Shown: in pieces, positions 9,624 to 19,616 of the stretch
Position numbering within the stretch: position 1 is the first letter of the stretch
Layout: each line of letters starts with the position of its first letter
Assembly (NCBI GenBank): GCA_947496235.1
Contig: CANMCE010000001.1
Location: 310,001-374,000, forward strand
Direction: 5' to 3'
Length of the DNA stretch: 64,000 nt
Source: an uncultured Glaciecola sp.
Lineage (GTDB): Bacteria > Pseudomonadota > Gammaproteobacteria > Enterobacterales > Alteromonadaceae
The notes under the pieces: model-generated
What the model saw: the letters and a program-made list of their open reading frames with translations, nothing else
Told to the model about the DNA's origin: nothing
Databases searched by the model: none
Translations under genes and position numbers: made by a program

Positions 9624-11135
9624 TCAAACATCCAACAATAGTCTTGTTGGATCTTCTAACATTTCTTTAACAGTTACCAAGAAGCCTACTGATTCTTTAC
9701 CATCAATAATTCTATGGTCATAAGACAAGGCTAAGTACATCATAGGTAAAATTTCAATTTTGCCATCAACTACCATTGGGCGGTCTTGAATTTTATGCAT
9801 ACCTAAAATTGCACTTTGAGGCGGGTTAATAATAGGTGTAGACATTAATGAACCAAACACACCACCATTAGTGATAGTGAAGTTTCCGCCCATTAGATCG
9901 TCCATCGATAATTTACCATCTCTACCTTTAATTGCTAAGTCTTTGATACCCTTTTCAATTCCTGCCATGCCCAAAGCATCACAATCTTTTAAAATAGGAG
10001 TAACCAAGCCGCGAGGGGTAGAAACAGCAATCGAAATGTCAAAATAGTTGTGGTAGCAAATGTCATCACCATCAATAGATGCATTTACTTCAGGGAAACG
10101 TTTTAACGCTTCCGTTACCGCTTTTACATAAAACGACATAAAGCCTAAACGAATACCATGACGCTTTTCAAAGCTGTCTTGATATTGCTTACGTAAATCC
10201 ATAATTGGCTTCATATTGACTTCATTAAAGGTAGTCAACATAGCAGTTGAATTTTTGGCTTCTAATAAACGATTAGCAATTGTCTTACGTAGACGCGTCA
10301 TTGGAACACGTTTTTCAGTGCGATTCGCTAATACAGGTGTAGCATCATCTTTAGATTCTGCAGCCGCTGGTGCCTTGCTGGAAGAGCCAGATTTTAAGTA
10401 TTTTTCTACATCTTCTTTTGTAATACGACCACCTTTGCCAGTGCCTTTTACATTACTTGGGTCAATGTCTTTTTCAGCAAGTAAACGACGTACCGATGGA
10501 GACAATGCATCTGAATCACTATCATCGCTACTTTCAGCTGGTGTAGATGCACTTGCTGAAGCACCTGCACTAGCACCTGCCACAAATTTTGCAATGACTT
10601 CTTCAGCCGTTACCGTTGCGCCTTCTTCTGCGAGGATTTCACTAACGCTACCATCCGCTGGAGCAACAACCTCAAGTACTACTTTATCGGTTTCTATGTC
10701 GACAAGATTTTGGTCTCTAGAAACTTGCTCGCCCACTTGAACATGCCATGTAGACACTGTTGCATCTGCAACAGATTCAGGTAACACTGGTACTTTAACT
10801 TCGGTTTCTTCACCACCGGAAGATGCGCCTTCGCTAGAAGATTTAGTTTCGTCAGAAGCTTCTTTTGCATCACTTGCGCTATCTTTGCTTGCAGCGCCAG
10901 ATTCTTCAACTTTACCGATAACTTGTTCTCCAAGGACGGTTTCGCCTTCTTGGAATAAAATTTCGCCTACAACACCATCGGCAGGTGATACTACTTCTAG
11001 TACTACCTTATCGGTTTCAATATCTACTAAGTTTTGGTCGCGAGTCACCTTATCACCGGCTTTAACATGCCAAGTGGCAATAGTCGCATCCGCGACGGAT
11101 TCAGGTAATACTGGAACTTTTATCTCATGTGCCAT
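9624..11135 (-). CDS. sucB: 2-oxoglutarate dehydrogenase E2 (dihydrolipoyl succinyltransferase), two lipoyl domains
   Basis: E2 core of the 2-oxoglutarate dehydrogenase complex; it transfers the succinyl group from lipoate to CoA. At 503 residues it is about 100 longer than E. coli SucB because it carries two tandem lipoyl domains: residues 3-78 with lipoyl Lys43 and about 112-186 with Lys151, both in [10 protein letters not shown]. Ser/Glu- and Ala/Ser-rich linkers follow, then an E3-binding domain near 210-246 ([15 protein letters not shown]) and the catalytic domain from about 275 with HRIIDG (His474, Asp478). It lies 8 bp downstream of sucA. Confidence 0.96.
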   Translation of the reverse strand: MAHEIKVPVLPESVADATIATWHVKAGDKVTRDQNLVDIETDKVVLEVVSPADGVVGEILFQEGETVLGEQVIGKVEESGAASKDSASDAKEASDETKSSSEGASSGGEETEVKVPVLPESVADATVSTWHVQVGEQVSRDQNLVDIETDKVVLEVVAPADGSVSEILAEEGATVTAEEVIAKFVAGASAGASASASTPAESSDDSDSDALSPSVRRLLAEKDIDPSNVKGTGKGGRITKEDVEKYLKSGSSSKAPAAAESKDDATPVLANRTEKRVPMTRLRKTIANRLLEAKNSTAMLTTFNEVNMKPIMDLRKQYQDSFEKRHGIRLGFMSFYVKAVTEALKRFPEVNASIDGDDICYHNYFDISIAVSTPRGLVTPILKDCDALGMAGIEKGIKDLAIKGRDGKLSMDDLMGGNFTITNGGVFGSLMSTPIINPPQSAILGMHKIQDRPMVVDGKIEILPMMYLALSYDHRIIDGKESVGFLVTVKEMLEDPTRLLLDV

Positions 11136-11143
11136 TGTTTTTC

Positions 11144-13969
11144 CTATTTAATCGTGAGTGCGTCTTCGACCAACGCTTTTTGTTGTTGACTGTGAACTGC
11201 CGCATAACCTACTGCTGGAGAAGCAGAAGCCTTACGTCCGGCATAAGTTAAACTTGCACCTTCTGGAATCGCATCCTTAAAGTGGTGCTGACTGCAATAC
11301 CAAGCGCCTTGGTTTTGTGGCTCTTCTTGACACCAAACCCAGTCTTTAACGTGACTGTAAGGCGCTATTATTTCTTTAATTTCTTCTTGTGGGAACGGAT
11401 ACAATTGTTCGATTCTGATAATCGCAACATTGCTTTGTTCTCTCTTACGTCTTTCTTCTAGTAAGTCATAATAGACTTTACCTGAACACATCACCACACG
11501 TTCAACTGATTTACTTTCCAGTTCATCAATTTCAGCAATAACGTTGTGGAATTTACCTTCAGCTAATTCTTCAAGACTGCTAACCGCTAAAGGATGACGC
11601 AATAACGACTTAGGCGACATAACGATCAAAGGCTTACGCATTGGTCTTACCATTTGTCGTCTAATCATATTGTATACCTGAGCTGGCGTTGAAGGTACGC
11701 AAACCTGCCAGTTATGATCAGCACAAAGCTGTAAGAAACGTTCTAAGCGAGCCGAGCTATGCTCAGGGCCTTGACCTTCGTAACCGTGAGGAAGCAATAC
11801 TGTTAGACCGCATAACCGTCCCCACTTTGCTTCACCAGAAGACAAGAATTGGTCAAATACTACTTGTGCACCATTGGCAAAGTCCCCAAATTGCGCTTCC
11901 CAGATAGTAAGTGCCGTTGGTTCAGCGGTAGCAAAACCATATTCAAATGCCATTACCGCTTCTTCTGACAATACTGAATCGTAAATTTCAATAGTGCCTT
12001 GGTCATCAGCGATATTTTGAAGTGGGATGAAAGTTGATGCATCATCTTGACTATGTAGCACTGCATGACGATGGAAGAAAGTTCCTCGACCTGAATCCTG
12101 CCCAGTGATACGGATATCATTTTTTTCCGCAAGCAGAGTTGCATAGGCTAGGTTTTCAGCCATCCCCCAATCAAGCAAACGCTCGCCAGATAACATGGCT
12201 TTGCGATCGTTATAGAGTTTGTTTACTCGTGATTGAAGTCTAAAGCCGTCTGGTACATTAGTTATAGCTTCGCCCAGTTCTTTAAGACGCTCAACTGACA
12301 AACTCGCATCGTATTCTGTATCCCAGTCATGACCAATGAAAGGACTCCAATCAACTGAATGCTCAGTCATTGGGCGCCATTCTTCAACAACGCAAGCGCC
12401 GTGATCTAAGGCTGCTCTATATTCCTCAAGCATCTTATCAATTTCATGCTTGTCTATGGTTCCTTCAGCGACTAACTGATCAGCATAGATTTCGCGTGGT
12501 ACTGGATGTTTTTTAATTTTTTGGTACATCAACGGCTGAGTAGCATTTGGCTCATCAGCTTCGTTGTGTCCATGACGGCGATAACAAACTAAATCTATTA
12601 CCACGTCTTTCTTGAATTTGTTTCGGTAATCTAAGGCGAGTTTAGTCACAAACATAACAGCCTCAGGATCGTCAGAATTCACGTGGAAAATTGGCGCCTG
12701 AACCATTTTGGCAATATCAGTACAGTATTGAGTAGAACGAGTGTCTTCAACCTTTGATGTGGTAAAACCGACTTGGTTGTTAATCACTATACGAACTGTA
12801 CCGCCTACAGAGAATCCTCGGGTTTGTGACATGTTGAAAGTTTCTTGCACAACACCTTGACCAGCAATTGCTGAATCCCCATGAATAGTAATAGGTAACA
12901 CCACACTACCATCCATTGATTCTCTACGTGTAAGTCTTGCTCTCACCGACCCCATTACCACAGGATTTACAATTTCCAAGTGTGAAGGGTTGAATGCTAG
13001 TGCCAAGTGAACATTACCACCTGGTGTAGCAAAGTCAGAAGAATAACCTGCATGATACTTAACGTCACCAGCGCCTAATGAATCATCGTGCTTACCAGCA
13101 AACTCATCAAACAAAACGGAAGGGTTTTTACCCATTACGTTTACAAGTACGTTTAGACGCCCGCGGTGAGCCATACCTACAACAACTTCTTTAGCCCCTT
13201 GAGTACCCGCTTCTCGAATCAAGGTCTTCAACATTGGGATTAGCGCATCACCACCTTCTAGTGAAAAACGCTTAGCACCTGTAAACTTAGAACCTAGGTA
13301 TTTTTCCATACCATCAGCGGCAATAAGCCCTTTAAGGATGCGAACTTTTTCATCTCGGTCAACCAATGGCTTTGATTCAACCGACTCAATCCGTTGTTGT
13401 AACCAACGTTTTTGCTCTGTGTCAGTAATGTGCATGTATTCTGCACCGATTGAACCACAGTAAGTTCTGTTTAAAGATTTAAAAAGTTCACCTAGTGGAA
13501 GCTTTTCTGCATCTACTGCGTATGAGCCTAAGTTGAACACAGTATCGAAATCTGCTTCGCTAAGGTTGTGATGAGAAAGTTCAAGATCTCTAACACGCTC
13601 TTGTTGCCACAATCCTAGTGGGTCCAAGTTGGCATGCTGATGGCCTCTAAATCTATAGGCATTTATTAACTGAAGGACTTTGACTTGTCTATCGTCAGAA
13701 GGACTTTCGCTCGATGATGCTGCACTGCTACCCGCACGGGATAAGGGGCCTAGTGCAGCCATCTTTCGGAAGTCTTCGCGAATGTCCGAATGTTTAGTTT
13801 CAACTGAAACGCCATCTACCTTAGGTAATCCTTCAAACACTGTACGCCAGTTCTCAGGTACATTTTGAGGATTATCAAGATAGGCTTCATACAATTCTTC
13901 TACGTAGGCGGCGTTGCCTCCAGCCATATGAGAAGATTCCCACCACGCTTTCATCACGCTATTTTGCAT
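11144..13969 (-). CDS. sucA: 2-oxoglutarate dehydrogenase E1 component
   Basis: Thiamine-diphosphate-dependent decarboxylating subunit of the 2-oxoglutarate dehydrogenase complex. The 941 residues compare with 933 in E. coli. It begins with the E1o N-terminal segment ([22 protein letters not shown]), which binds E2 in this family, and contains [27 protein letters not shown] and [12 protein letters not shown]. It heads sucABCD; the sdhB terminator lies upstream, so the 110 bp before it probably contains its own promoter. Confidence 0.98.
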   Translation of the reverse strand: MQNSVMKAWWESSHMAGGNAAYVEELYEAYLDNPQNVPENWRTVFEGLPKVDGVSVETKHSDIREDFRKMAALGPLSRAGSSAASSSESPSDDRQVKVLQLINAYRFRGHQHANLDPLGLWQQERVRDLELSHHNLSEADFDTVFNLGSYAVDAEKLPLGELFKSLNRTYCGSIGAEYMHITDTEQKRWLQQRIESVESKPLVDRDEKVRILKGLIAADGMEKYLGSKFTGAKRFSLEGGDALIPMLKTLIREAGTQGAKEVVVGMAHRGRLNVLVNVMGKNPSVLFDEFAGKHDDSLGAGDVKYHAGYSSDFATPGGNVHLALAFNPSHLEIVNPVVMGSVRARLTRRESMDGSVVLPITIHGDSAIAGQGVVQETFNMSQTRGFSVGGTVRIVINNQVGFTTSKVEDTRSTQYCTDIAKMVQAPIFHVNSDDPEAVMFVTKLALDYRNKFKKDVVIDLVCYRRHGHNEADEPNATQPLMYQKIKKHPVPREIYADQLVAEGTIDKHEIDKMLEEYRAALDHGACVVEEWRPMTEHSVDWSPFIGHDWDTEYDASLSVERLKELGEAITNVPDGFRLQSRVNKLYNDRKAMLSGERLLDWGMAENLAYATLLAEKNDIRITGQDSGRGTFFHRHAVLHSQDDASTFIPLQNIADDQGTIEIYDSVLSEEAVMAFEYGFATAEPTALTIWEAQFGDFANGAQVVFDQFLSSGEAKWGRLCGLTVLLPHGYEGQGPEHSSARLERFLQLCADHNWQVCVPSTPAQVYNMIRRQMVRPMRKPLIVMSPKSLLRHPLAVSSLEELAEGKFHNVIAEIDELESKSVERVVMCSGKVYYDLLEERRKREQSNVAIIRIEQLYPFPQEEIKEIIAPYSHVKDWVWCQEEPQNQGAWYCSQHHFKDAIPEGASLTYAGRKASASPAVGYAAVHSQQQKALVEDALTIK

Positions 13970-14082
13970 CGTTTAGCCTTGAATCAATTTGATTACTATA
14001 TTGTATTCTAAGTAGTTTTTAATTTAAATCGCTTACCACTATAGTGTTAGCGAAAATTAAACATTTTCCAGTCAACTGACAA

Positions 14083-14110
14083 AAAAATAGCCATCCATAT
14101 GGATGGCCAT
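14083..14110 (-). terminator. Rho-independent terminator after sdhCDAB
   Basis: A perfect 18-bp palindrome (GCCATCCATATGGATGGC) followed on the minus strand by TATTTTTTT, about 50 bp past the sdhB stop. It separates sdhCDAB from sucABCD, though read-through remains possible. Confidence 0.8.
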
Positions 14111-14159
14111 GTAATTATAGTACATTTTCACTATCAAAATCAGTTACTAATGTAGTCAA

Positions 14160-14870
14160 TTATACTGCTCTCTGTAATAACATAGATTTTATTTGTCCAA
14201 TAGCCTTGGTTGGGTTTAACCCTTTAGGACAAACATTTACGCAGTTCATAATGCCATGACATCTAAATACACTAAATGCATCGTCAAGATCACTTAGTCT
14301 TTCATCTGTCGCAGTATCACGGCTGTCAATCAAGAACCGATAAGCATGCAACAAACCCGCTGGCCCAATAAACTTATCAGGATTCCACCAGAATGAAGGG
14401 CATGAAGTTGAACAACATGCACATAGAATACATTCGTACAAGCCATCTAATTTAGCTCGTTCTTCCGGAGATTGCAGGTTCTCGCGTGCTGGCGGTACTT
14501 TGCTATCATTAATTAAATAGGGTTTTATTTTCTCGTACTGAGTGTAGAACTGAGTCAAATCAACCACTAAATCTCTCACTACCGGCAAACCAGGTAAAGG
14601 ACGAATCTTAATTTCGCCGCTACCTAGTGCTGACAGAGGAGTGATACAAGCAAGACCATTTTTACCGTTCATATTCATACCATCGGAACCACAAACACCT
14701 TCGCGGCAAGAACGGCGGAACGATAAAGTTGGATCTTGTTCTTTCAATGCCAACAGTGCATCAAGCACCATCATATCTTGGCCTTCTTCTACTTCCAAGG
14801 TGTAATCTTGCATGTGTGGTGCATTATCAACGTCTGGATTGTAGCGATAAATAGAAAACTTTAATTGCAT
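14160..14870 (-). CDS. sdhB: Succinate dehydrogenase iron-sulfur subunit
   Basis: Carries electrons from SdhA flavin to quinone through 2Fe-2S, 4Fe-4S and 3Fe-4S clusters on the cytoplasmic face of the membrane. Cluster ligands are visible in SCREGVCGSDGMNMNG, CILCACCSTSC and CHGIMNCVNVCPKGLNP. Its 236 residues are close to E. coli SdhB (238). It is the last gene of sdhCDAB, 15 bp after sdhA. Confidence 0.98.
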   Translation of the reverse strand: MQLKFSIYRYNPDVDNAPHMQDYTLEVEEGQDMMVLDALLALKEQDPTLSFRRSCREGVCGSDGMNMNGKNGLACITPLSALGSGEIKIRPLPGLPVVRDLVVDLTQFYTQYEKIKPYLINDSKVPPARENLQSPEERAKLDGLYECILCACCSTSCPSFWWNPDKFIGPAGLLHAYRFLIDSRDTATDERLSDLDDAFSVFRCHGIMNCVNVCPKGLNPTKAIGQIKSMLLQRAV

Positions 14871-14885
14871 AATAATCTACCCCTA

Positions 14886-16658
14886 TTAATAAGAACGCAC
14901 TTTAGGTGGGAAGGCTTCACGCAACTTAGGTGCCATGTTGACATCACGTTTACGCATAGATTCAGTTTCAGGTACATAAATGCTATGACACAACCAGTTT
15001 TCGTCATCACGATCTGGGAAGTCAAATCGACTATGTGCACCACGAGACTCAGTTCTAAAGTTTGCAGCTACTGCAGTACAGTAAGCAGTTTCCATAAGGT
15101 TATCTAACTCTAGACACTCAATTCTTTGGGTATTGAAATCTGAACTCTTATCATCAAGACGCGCATATTTTAATCTCTCACGAATTTCAGATAGCTCTTT
15201 TAAGCCTTCAGCCATAGCGTCACCTTCTCTAAATACAGAGAAGTTTAATTGCATGCACTGCTGCATATCTTTCTTAATTTGAACAGGGTCTTCACCTTTA
15301 CCTTTTTCAGAAGACTCCCAACGATTGGTTCTAGCCATTGCTGCATCAATGTCAGATTCACTCGCGTCAGATTTAATATCAATTTCGTCCAAACTCTTGC
15401 CAAGATGCAAACCAGTTGCTCGACCGAAGACAACCAAGTCTAATAATGAATTTCCGCCTAAACGGTTAGCACCATGCACAGATACACAAGCAATTTCGCC
15501 GCAAGCAAATAACCCATCAATAGGTGTTTCATTTCCATCTTTATCTACATTAATAACTTGACCATCAACGTTAGTTGGAATTCCGCCCATCATATAGTGA
15601 CAAGTTGGGATAACAGGAATCGGTTCTTTTACTGGGTCAACGTGAGCAAAGGTTCTTGATAGCTCAAGAATACCTGGTAAACGAGATTCAAGAACGTCTT
15701 TACCTAAGTGATCTAACTTAAGTTTAATGTGAGTTCCCCAAGGACCTTCACAACCACGACCTTCTCTGATTTCTGTCATCATTGAACGAGCAACAACGTC
15801 TCGACCAGCCAAGTCTTTAGCATTTGGTGCATAACGTTCCATGAAACGTTCGCCATCTTTATTTAGAAGGTAACCACCCTCACCACGACAACCTTCTGTC
15901 ACCAAAGTACCAGCACCCGCTATACCTGTTGGGTGGAATTGCCACATTTCCATGTCTTGCGCTGGTGCACCCGCTCTTAATGCCATGCCTACGCCATCAC
16001 CTGTGTTGATGTGAGCATTAGTAGTAGACGCATAAATTCGACCGGCGCCACCAGTTGCAAGTACTACCGCACGAGACTTAAAGTAAACAACTTCGCCTGT
16101 TTCAATATCAATAGCAGTACAACCAACAACTTGGCCATGCTGATTTTTCACTAAATCAAGGGCGTACCATTCGCTGAATACTGTTGTTTTATTTTTTACA
16201 TTTTGTTGATACAACAAGTGTAATAAGGCATGTCCTGTACGGTCAGCTGCGGCTGCTGTTCTTGCCGCTTGCTCACCACCAAAGGCTTTAGATTGACCGC
16301 CAAATGGACGCTGATAGATGCGACCATTTTCAAATCTTGAAAAAGGTAATCCCATATTTTCCATTTCGATAATGGCTTCAGGGCCCGTTTTACACATATA
16401 TTCAATGGCTTCTTGGTCGCCAATATAATCAGACCCTTTTACAGTGTCGTACATGTGCCATTCCCAATTGTCTTCATGACTATTGCCTAGCGCAACTGTA
16501 ATGCCACCTTGCGCTGAAACAGTATGAGATCGGGTTGGGAAAACTTTTGATAATAACGCACAGGTTTTACCTGATTGTGAAATCTGGAGTGCAGCTCGCA
16601 TGCCTGCACCGCCAGCGCCTATAACTACCGCATCAAACTCATGAACTGGTAATGTCAT
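14886..16658 (-). CDS. sdhA: Succinate dehydrogenase flavoprotein subunit
   Basis: Oxidises succinate to fumarate with covalently bound FAD. The start is placed at ATG 16658 ([19 protein letters not shown]), giving 590 residues against 588 in E. coli. The frame stays open 17 codons further upstream, but that extension would overlap sdhD and has no counterpart in the family. Visible features are the GxGxxG FAD site, [10 protein letters not shown] with the FAD-linked His, and the conserved GCRGEGGYL and [14 protein letters not shown] segments. It begins one base after the sdhD stop. Confidence 0.98.
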   Translation of the reverse strand: MTLPVHEFDAVVIGAGGAGMRAALQISQSGKTCALLSKVFPTRSHTVSAQGGITVALGNSHEDNWEWHMYDTVKGSDYIGDQEAIEYMCKTGPEAIIEMENMGLPFSRFENGRIYQRPFGGQSKAFGGEQAARTAAAADRTGHALLHLLYQQNVKNKTTVFSEWYALDLVKNQHGQVVGCTAIDIETGEVVYFKSRAVVLATGGAGRIYASTTNAHINTGDGVGMALRAGAPAQDMEMWQFHPTGIAGAGTLVTEGCRGEGGYLLNKDGERFMERYAPNAKDLAGRDVVARSMMTEIREGRGCEGPWGTHIKLKLDHLGKDVLESRLPGILELSRTFAHVDPVKEPIPVIPTCHYMMGGIPTNVDGQVINVDKDGNETPIDGLFACGEIACVSVHGANRLGGNSLLDLVVFGRATGLHLGKSLDEIDIKSDASESDIDAAMARTNRWESSEKGKGEDPVQIKKDMQQCMQLNFSVFREGDAMAEGLKELSEIRERLKYARLDDKSSDFNTQRIECLELDNLMETAYCTAVAANFRTESRGAHSRFDFPDRDDENWLCHSIYVPETESMRKRDVNMAPKLREAFPPKVRSY

Positions 16659-16659
16659 T

Positions 16660-17007
16660 CTACACACCCCACAAAACGAATAGACCGATTGCAACATAAG
16701 CAAATGCAATCAAATTCAAAATATACTGAAGCACCATTCTTAATTTATGTGCTTTTACGTAGTCAGTTAATACCTGCCAAAGTCCAACACGTACGTGCAA
16801 CATAACAGATACTAAGGCAGCTAAAGTAAATGCCTTAACCGACACAGAAGAAAATACACCTTTCCATACTAAATAGGTCATTTCTTCAGTGGAAACAAAT
16901 ACGTACACCATGTAGAGAGTAAACGCCAGAATGATGGCGGCAGTAGCACGCAAGGTAACAAAATCTTGAATACCGTTGCGCTTGATAGAAGCTTGATTAG
17001 TTACCAT
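16660..17007 (-). CDS. sdhD: Succinate dehydrogenase membrane anchor subunit
   Basis: Cytochrome b556 membrane anchor of succinate dehydrogenase, contributing to haem and ubiquinone binding. The start is set at ATG 17007 ([16 protein letters not shown]) by similarity to E. coli SdhD, giving 115 residues; the frame extends 12 codons further upstream without support. There are three hydrophobic helices, a haem-ligand-region His in [20 protein letters not shown], and a C-terminus LWGV like E. coli VWGV. It overlaps sdhC by 7 bp and lies one base before sdhA. Confidence 0.95.
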   Translation of the reverse strand: MVTNQASIKRNGIQDFVTLRATAAIILAFTLYMVYVFVSTEEMTYLVWKGVFSSVSVKAFTLAALVSVMLHVRVGLWQVLTDYVKAHKLRMVLQYILNLIAFAYVAIGLFVLWGV

Positions 17008-17375
17008 ACGAGAACTCCAATGACAATTGTAAGTACAATCCAAAGCCCAATAGCGATGTTAGCACTTAAAGTGCCTGAATCGAGCTCTTCCCAATGTCCC
17101 ATATCCATGATTACGTGACGAATACCACCAATAATATGATAGGTTAATGCAGATAGAGTACCTATAGTGATTATTTTTCCAATCACTCCAGACATCACAC
17201 TGACCACCATATCGAAATTTTCAGCAGAAGTCAGAGAAGTTGCCCACGCCCATATGACAAACAGTAGCGCAAAGAACATTGCTACACCTGTTACCCTATG
17301 CAGAATAGAAGCATGACTGGTAGCAGGAAATTTAATTGTGGTTAAATCTAAATTTACTGGTCTTTGTTTTTTCAC
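17001..17375 (-). CDS. sdhC: Succinate dehydrogenase cytochrome b556 subunit
   Basis: Membrane anchor subunit that binds haem b and quinone together with SdhD. The protein shows VKKQRPVNLDL and SILHRVTGV (quinone-site Ser and Arg region), AYHIIGGIRHVIMD-like haem-ligand His in LTYHIIGGIRH, and a C-terminal LVW as in E. coli. The start is uncertain: GTG at 17375 (124 residues) matches the family N-terminus, while an in-frame TTG at 17399 adds eight residues. It is the first gene of sdhCDAB and is divergent from gltA. Confidence 0.93.
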   Translation of the reverse strand: MKKQRPVNLDLTTIKFPATSHASILHRVTGVAMFFALLFVIWAWATSLTSAENFDMVVSVMSGVIGKIITIGTLSALTYHIIGGIRHVIMDMGHWEELDSGTLSANIAIGLWIVLTIVIGVLVW

Positions 17376-17791
17376 AATAAATGCCCGTGTTGTTTCCAAT
17401 TAATTAACAAATCAAAATCTAATTAATTCGTCTTGTGTAATCACTTACTTTTCAGCAAGTTATTGTTAAGTTTTTGTAAACAAAATATATCAATCCATTT
17501 ACAAAATAACCCTTATTTTTCAGCGGGTTTGAATATAGCAACCCCTATGATATATATCAATCAATTGTTGTGGCTTAGGACATTAGTATTAATCATTTCA
17601 TGTAAACTCGTCTATCCAGCTTCAAAATGTCGAATATATATTAAACAGATATGCATTTAAATTGACTTATGCGCTCAATACCATAAGAATAAGCGAACTT
17701 TTCCCCTCGATTTGAGCAATTTTCAGCAAGTTGTGAACAAATTAAGCATTTCTTCCGTTTAACGGAAAATAAAAATTTAGGAGAACAATGC
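17376..17791. promoter_or_regulatory. Divergent sdhC/gltA control region
   Basis: About 416 bp of AT-rich DNA between sdhC (minus) and gltA (plus), so both TCA promoters must lie here. The sequence TTTTCAGCRRGTT occurs three times in the same orientation (17449-17461, 17517-17529, 17720-17732). A perfect inverted repeat TTCCGTT-T-AACGGAA lies at 17753-17767, just before the gltA ribosome-binding site AGGAG (17779-17783). No binding protein can be assigned from sequence alone. Confidence 0.5.
17753..17767. promoter_or_regulatory. Perfect inverted repeat in the gltA leader
   Basis: TTCCGTTTAACGGAA is symmetrical about its central T and ends 11 bp before the AGGAG of gltA. Its position would let a bound repressor or a small RNA hairpin affect gltA expression. 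Function is inferred. Confidence 0.35.
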
Positions 17792-19072
17792 ATGTCAAAT
17801 GAAACCGCCAAACTAACTGTCGGCGATAAAGAGATTGAACTGCCTATAATGAAAGGTACTGAAGGTCACCCTGTGATTGATGTAAGGTCTCTTGGTGCAA
17901 ATGGTTACTTTACATTCGATCCAGGTTTTATGGCTACAGGTTCTTGTGAGTCAGAAATTACGTTTATCGATGGTTCTGAAGGCGTTCTTTTGCACAGAGG
18001 CTTCTCAATTGAAGACCTAGCGAGAGACTCTGATTATTTGGAAGTCTGTTATATGTTGTTGCATGGTGATGCACCATCTTGCGACCAATACAAAGAATTT
18101 AAAGATACTATCACTCGTCACACCATGGTGCATGAACAAATTAATATGTTCTTCCATGGATTCAGAAACGATTCTCACCCGATGGCAATGTTGTGCGGTA
18201 CTGTGGGTGCATTATCATCTTTCTATCACAGTGACTTAGATGTTTCTAATCCAGAGCAACGTGTTCGTTCTGCACACAGATTAATCGCCAAGATGCCTAC
18301 ATTGGTTGCCATGAGTTATAAATATAACATTGGTCAGCCATTTGTTTATCCTCGCAATGACTTAAGCTATGCAGGTAACTTCTTGAACATGATGTTCTCA
18401 GTACCAGCCGAAGACTACAAAATCAGTCCAGCAGTTGAACGTGCTATGGACCGTATATTTATATTACATGCGGACCATGAGCAAAATGCGAGTACCTCAA
18501 CTGTTCGTTTAGCTGGCTCTTCAGGGGCGAACCCTTATGCCTGTATCGCAGCGGGTGTAGCATCTCTATGGGGACCTGCTCACGGTGGTGCTAATGAAGC
18601 TTGTTTACGCATGTTGGAGCAAATTGGCTCTGTGGATCGTATTCCAGAGTTCATCAAGCGTGCTAAAGATAAAGATGATCCATTTAGATTAATGGGCTTC
18701 GGTCATAGGGTTTATAAAAACTATGATCCAAGAGCAACTGTAATGCGCGAATCATGTCATGAAGTGTTGGAAGAGTTAGGTGTACAAAACCCATTACTTG
18801 AAGTTGCAATGGAACTCGAAAGAATTGCCCTTAGTGACCCCTACTTTGCAGAGAAAAAATTATTCCCGAATGTTGATTTCTATTCAGGAATCGTATTGAG
18901 TGCTATTGGCATACCAACCAATATGTTCACTTGTATCTTCGCGTTAGCGAGAACTGTCGGATGGATTTCTCATTGGCATGAAATGATGAGCCAACCAGGT
19001 CAGAAAATAGGTCGTCCTCGCCAGTTATATACTGGACATAGCAAACGTCCTTATACACCTATTAGCAAGTAA
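17792..19072 (+). CDS. gltA: Citrate synthase (type II)
   Basis: Condenses acetyl-CoA and oxaloacetate to citrate, the entry step of the TCA cycle. The 426 residues compare with 427 in E. coli. The catalytic residues align at the E. coli numbers: His264 in [10 protein letters not shown], His305 in GFGHRVYK and Asp362 in [11 protein letters not shown] 17792 is preceded by AGGAG at an 8-base spacing; an out-of-frame ATG four bases upstream gives only a four-codon reading frame. It is followed by a strong terminator. Confidence 0.98.
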   Translation: MSNETAKLTVGDKEIELPIMKGTEGHPVIDVRSLGANGYFTFDPGFMATGSCESEITFIDGSEGVLLHRGFSIEDLARDSDYLEVCYMLLHGDAPSCDQYKEFKDTITRHTMVHEQINMFFHGFRNDSHPMAMLCGTVGALSSFYHSDLDVSNPEQRVRSAHRLIAKMPTLVAMSYKYNIGQPFVYPRNDLSYAGNFLNMMFSVPAEDYKISPAVERAMDRIFILHADHEQNASTSTVRLAGSSGANPYACIAAGVASLWGPAHGGANEACLRMLEQIGSVDRIPEFIKRAKDKDDPFRLMGFGHRVYKNYDPRATVMRESCHEVLEELGVQNPLLEVAMELERIALSDPYFAEKKLFPNVDFYSGIVLSAIGIPTNMFTCIFALARTVGWISHWHEMMSQPGQKIGRPRQLYTGHSKRPYTPISK

Positions 19073-19092
19073 GCTAAATTTTACTGTAAAAT

Positions 19093-19119
19093 TGGCGCGA
19101 ATATTCGCGCCATTTTTTT
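19093..19119 (+). terminator. Rho-independent terminator after gltA
   Basis: A perfect 20-bp palindrome (19093-19112, core GGCGCGAATATTCGCGCC) followed by seven T residues, 20 bp past the gltA stop. Confidence 0.9.
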
Positions 19120-19131
19120 GGAGTTGACTGA

Positions 19132-19548
19132 ATGCCAACTGAAGCAAAAATTCTCGGATTTTTAGGCTTAATCCCTTTTGTAGCTCTGCCTCTATTTGTA
19201 TTAACTGGCATACTCGCTTACTTTGAGAGCTATCTATACTTCGTACAATATTCAGCCATAATTTTATCGTTTTTTGGTGGTATTCACTGGTTTGCAGCAT
19301 TAGCCAACAATGGCCCTAAGCATCAACTCTATATGGCAATGCTTCCCAGTATAGTGGCTTGGCTTTCATTGATTATGTTAGATGGGGAAATGCTACTTAG
19401 TACTCTATCGATCGCCTACATTGGTGTCTTAATCTACGATAAATACACCATAGTGATGGAAAAACACAAAATCATCGAATACATAAGCCTGCGAATGGTT
19501 TTAACCAGTATAGTAGTACTTTGTCACCTGACAATGGCATTTATTTAG
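19132..19548 (+). CDS. DUF3429-like inner-membrane protein
   Basis: A 138-residue hydrophobic protein with four or five predicted membrane helices. LGLIPFVALPLFVL, AIILSFFGGIHWFAAL and MLPSIVAWLSLIML follow the order of conserved segments of the DUF3429 family. TTGGAG precedes the ATG. It lies immediately after the gltA terminator, so it depends on read-through or a promoter overlapping that hairpin. Function unknown. Confidence 0.7.
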   Translation: MPTEAKILGFLGLIPFVALPLFVLTGILAYFESYLYFVQYSAIILSFFGGIHWFAALANNGPKHQLYMAMLPSIVAWLSLIMLDGEMLLSTLSIAYIGVLIYDKYTIVMEKHKIIEYISLRMVLTSIVVLCHLTMAFI

Positions 19549-19566
19549 AGCCTGTTTAACTTTGCT

Positions 19567-19597
19567 GAGCCTTAATCTTATAAAAGACAAGGCTCAA
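19567..19597. terminator. Possible hairpin between DUF3429 gene and cpsG
   Basis: TGAGCCTT and AAGGCTCA form an 8-bp stem around a 15-base loop in which TCTT can pair with AAGA. It lies between converging genes but has no clear T-run, so a terminator role is uncertain. Confidence 0.35.
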
Positions 19598-19616
19598 TAG
19601 TCTAAAATGCAGGTTA

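Noticed and set aside
10216-10933. Open frames on the plus strand and in an alternate minus frame across sucB
   Set aside because: They are shadows of the Ala/Ser-rich linkers and duplicated lipoyl domains of sucB; their composition is an artefact of those codons.
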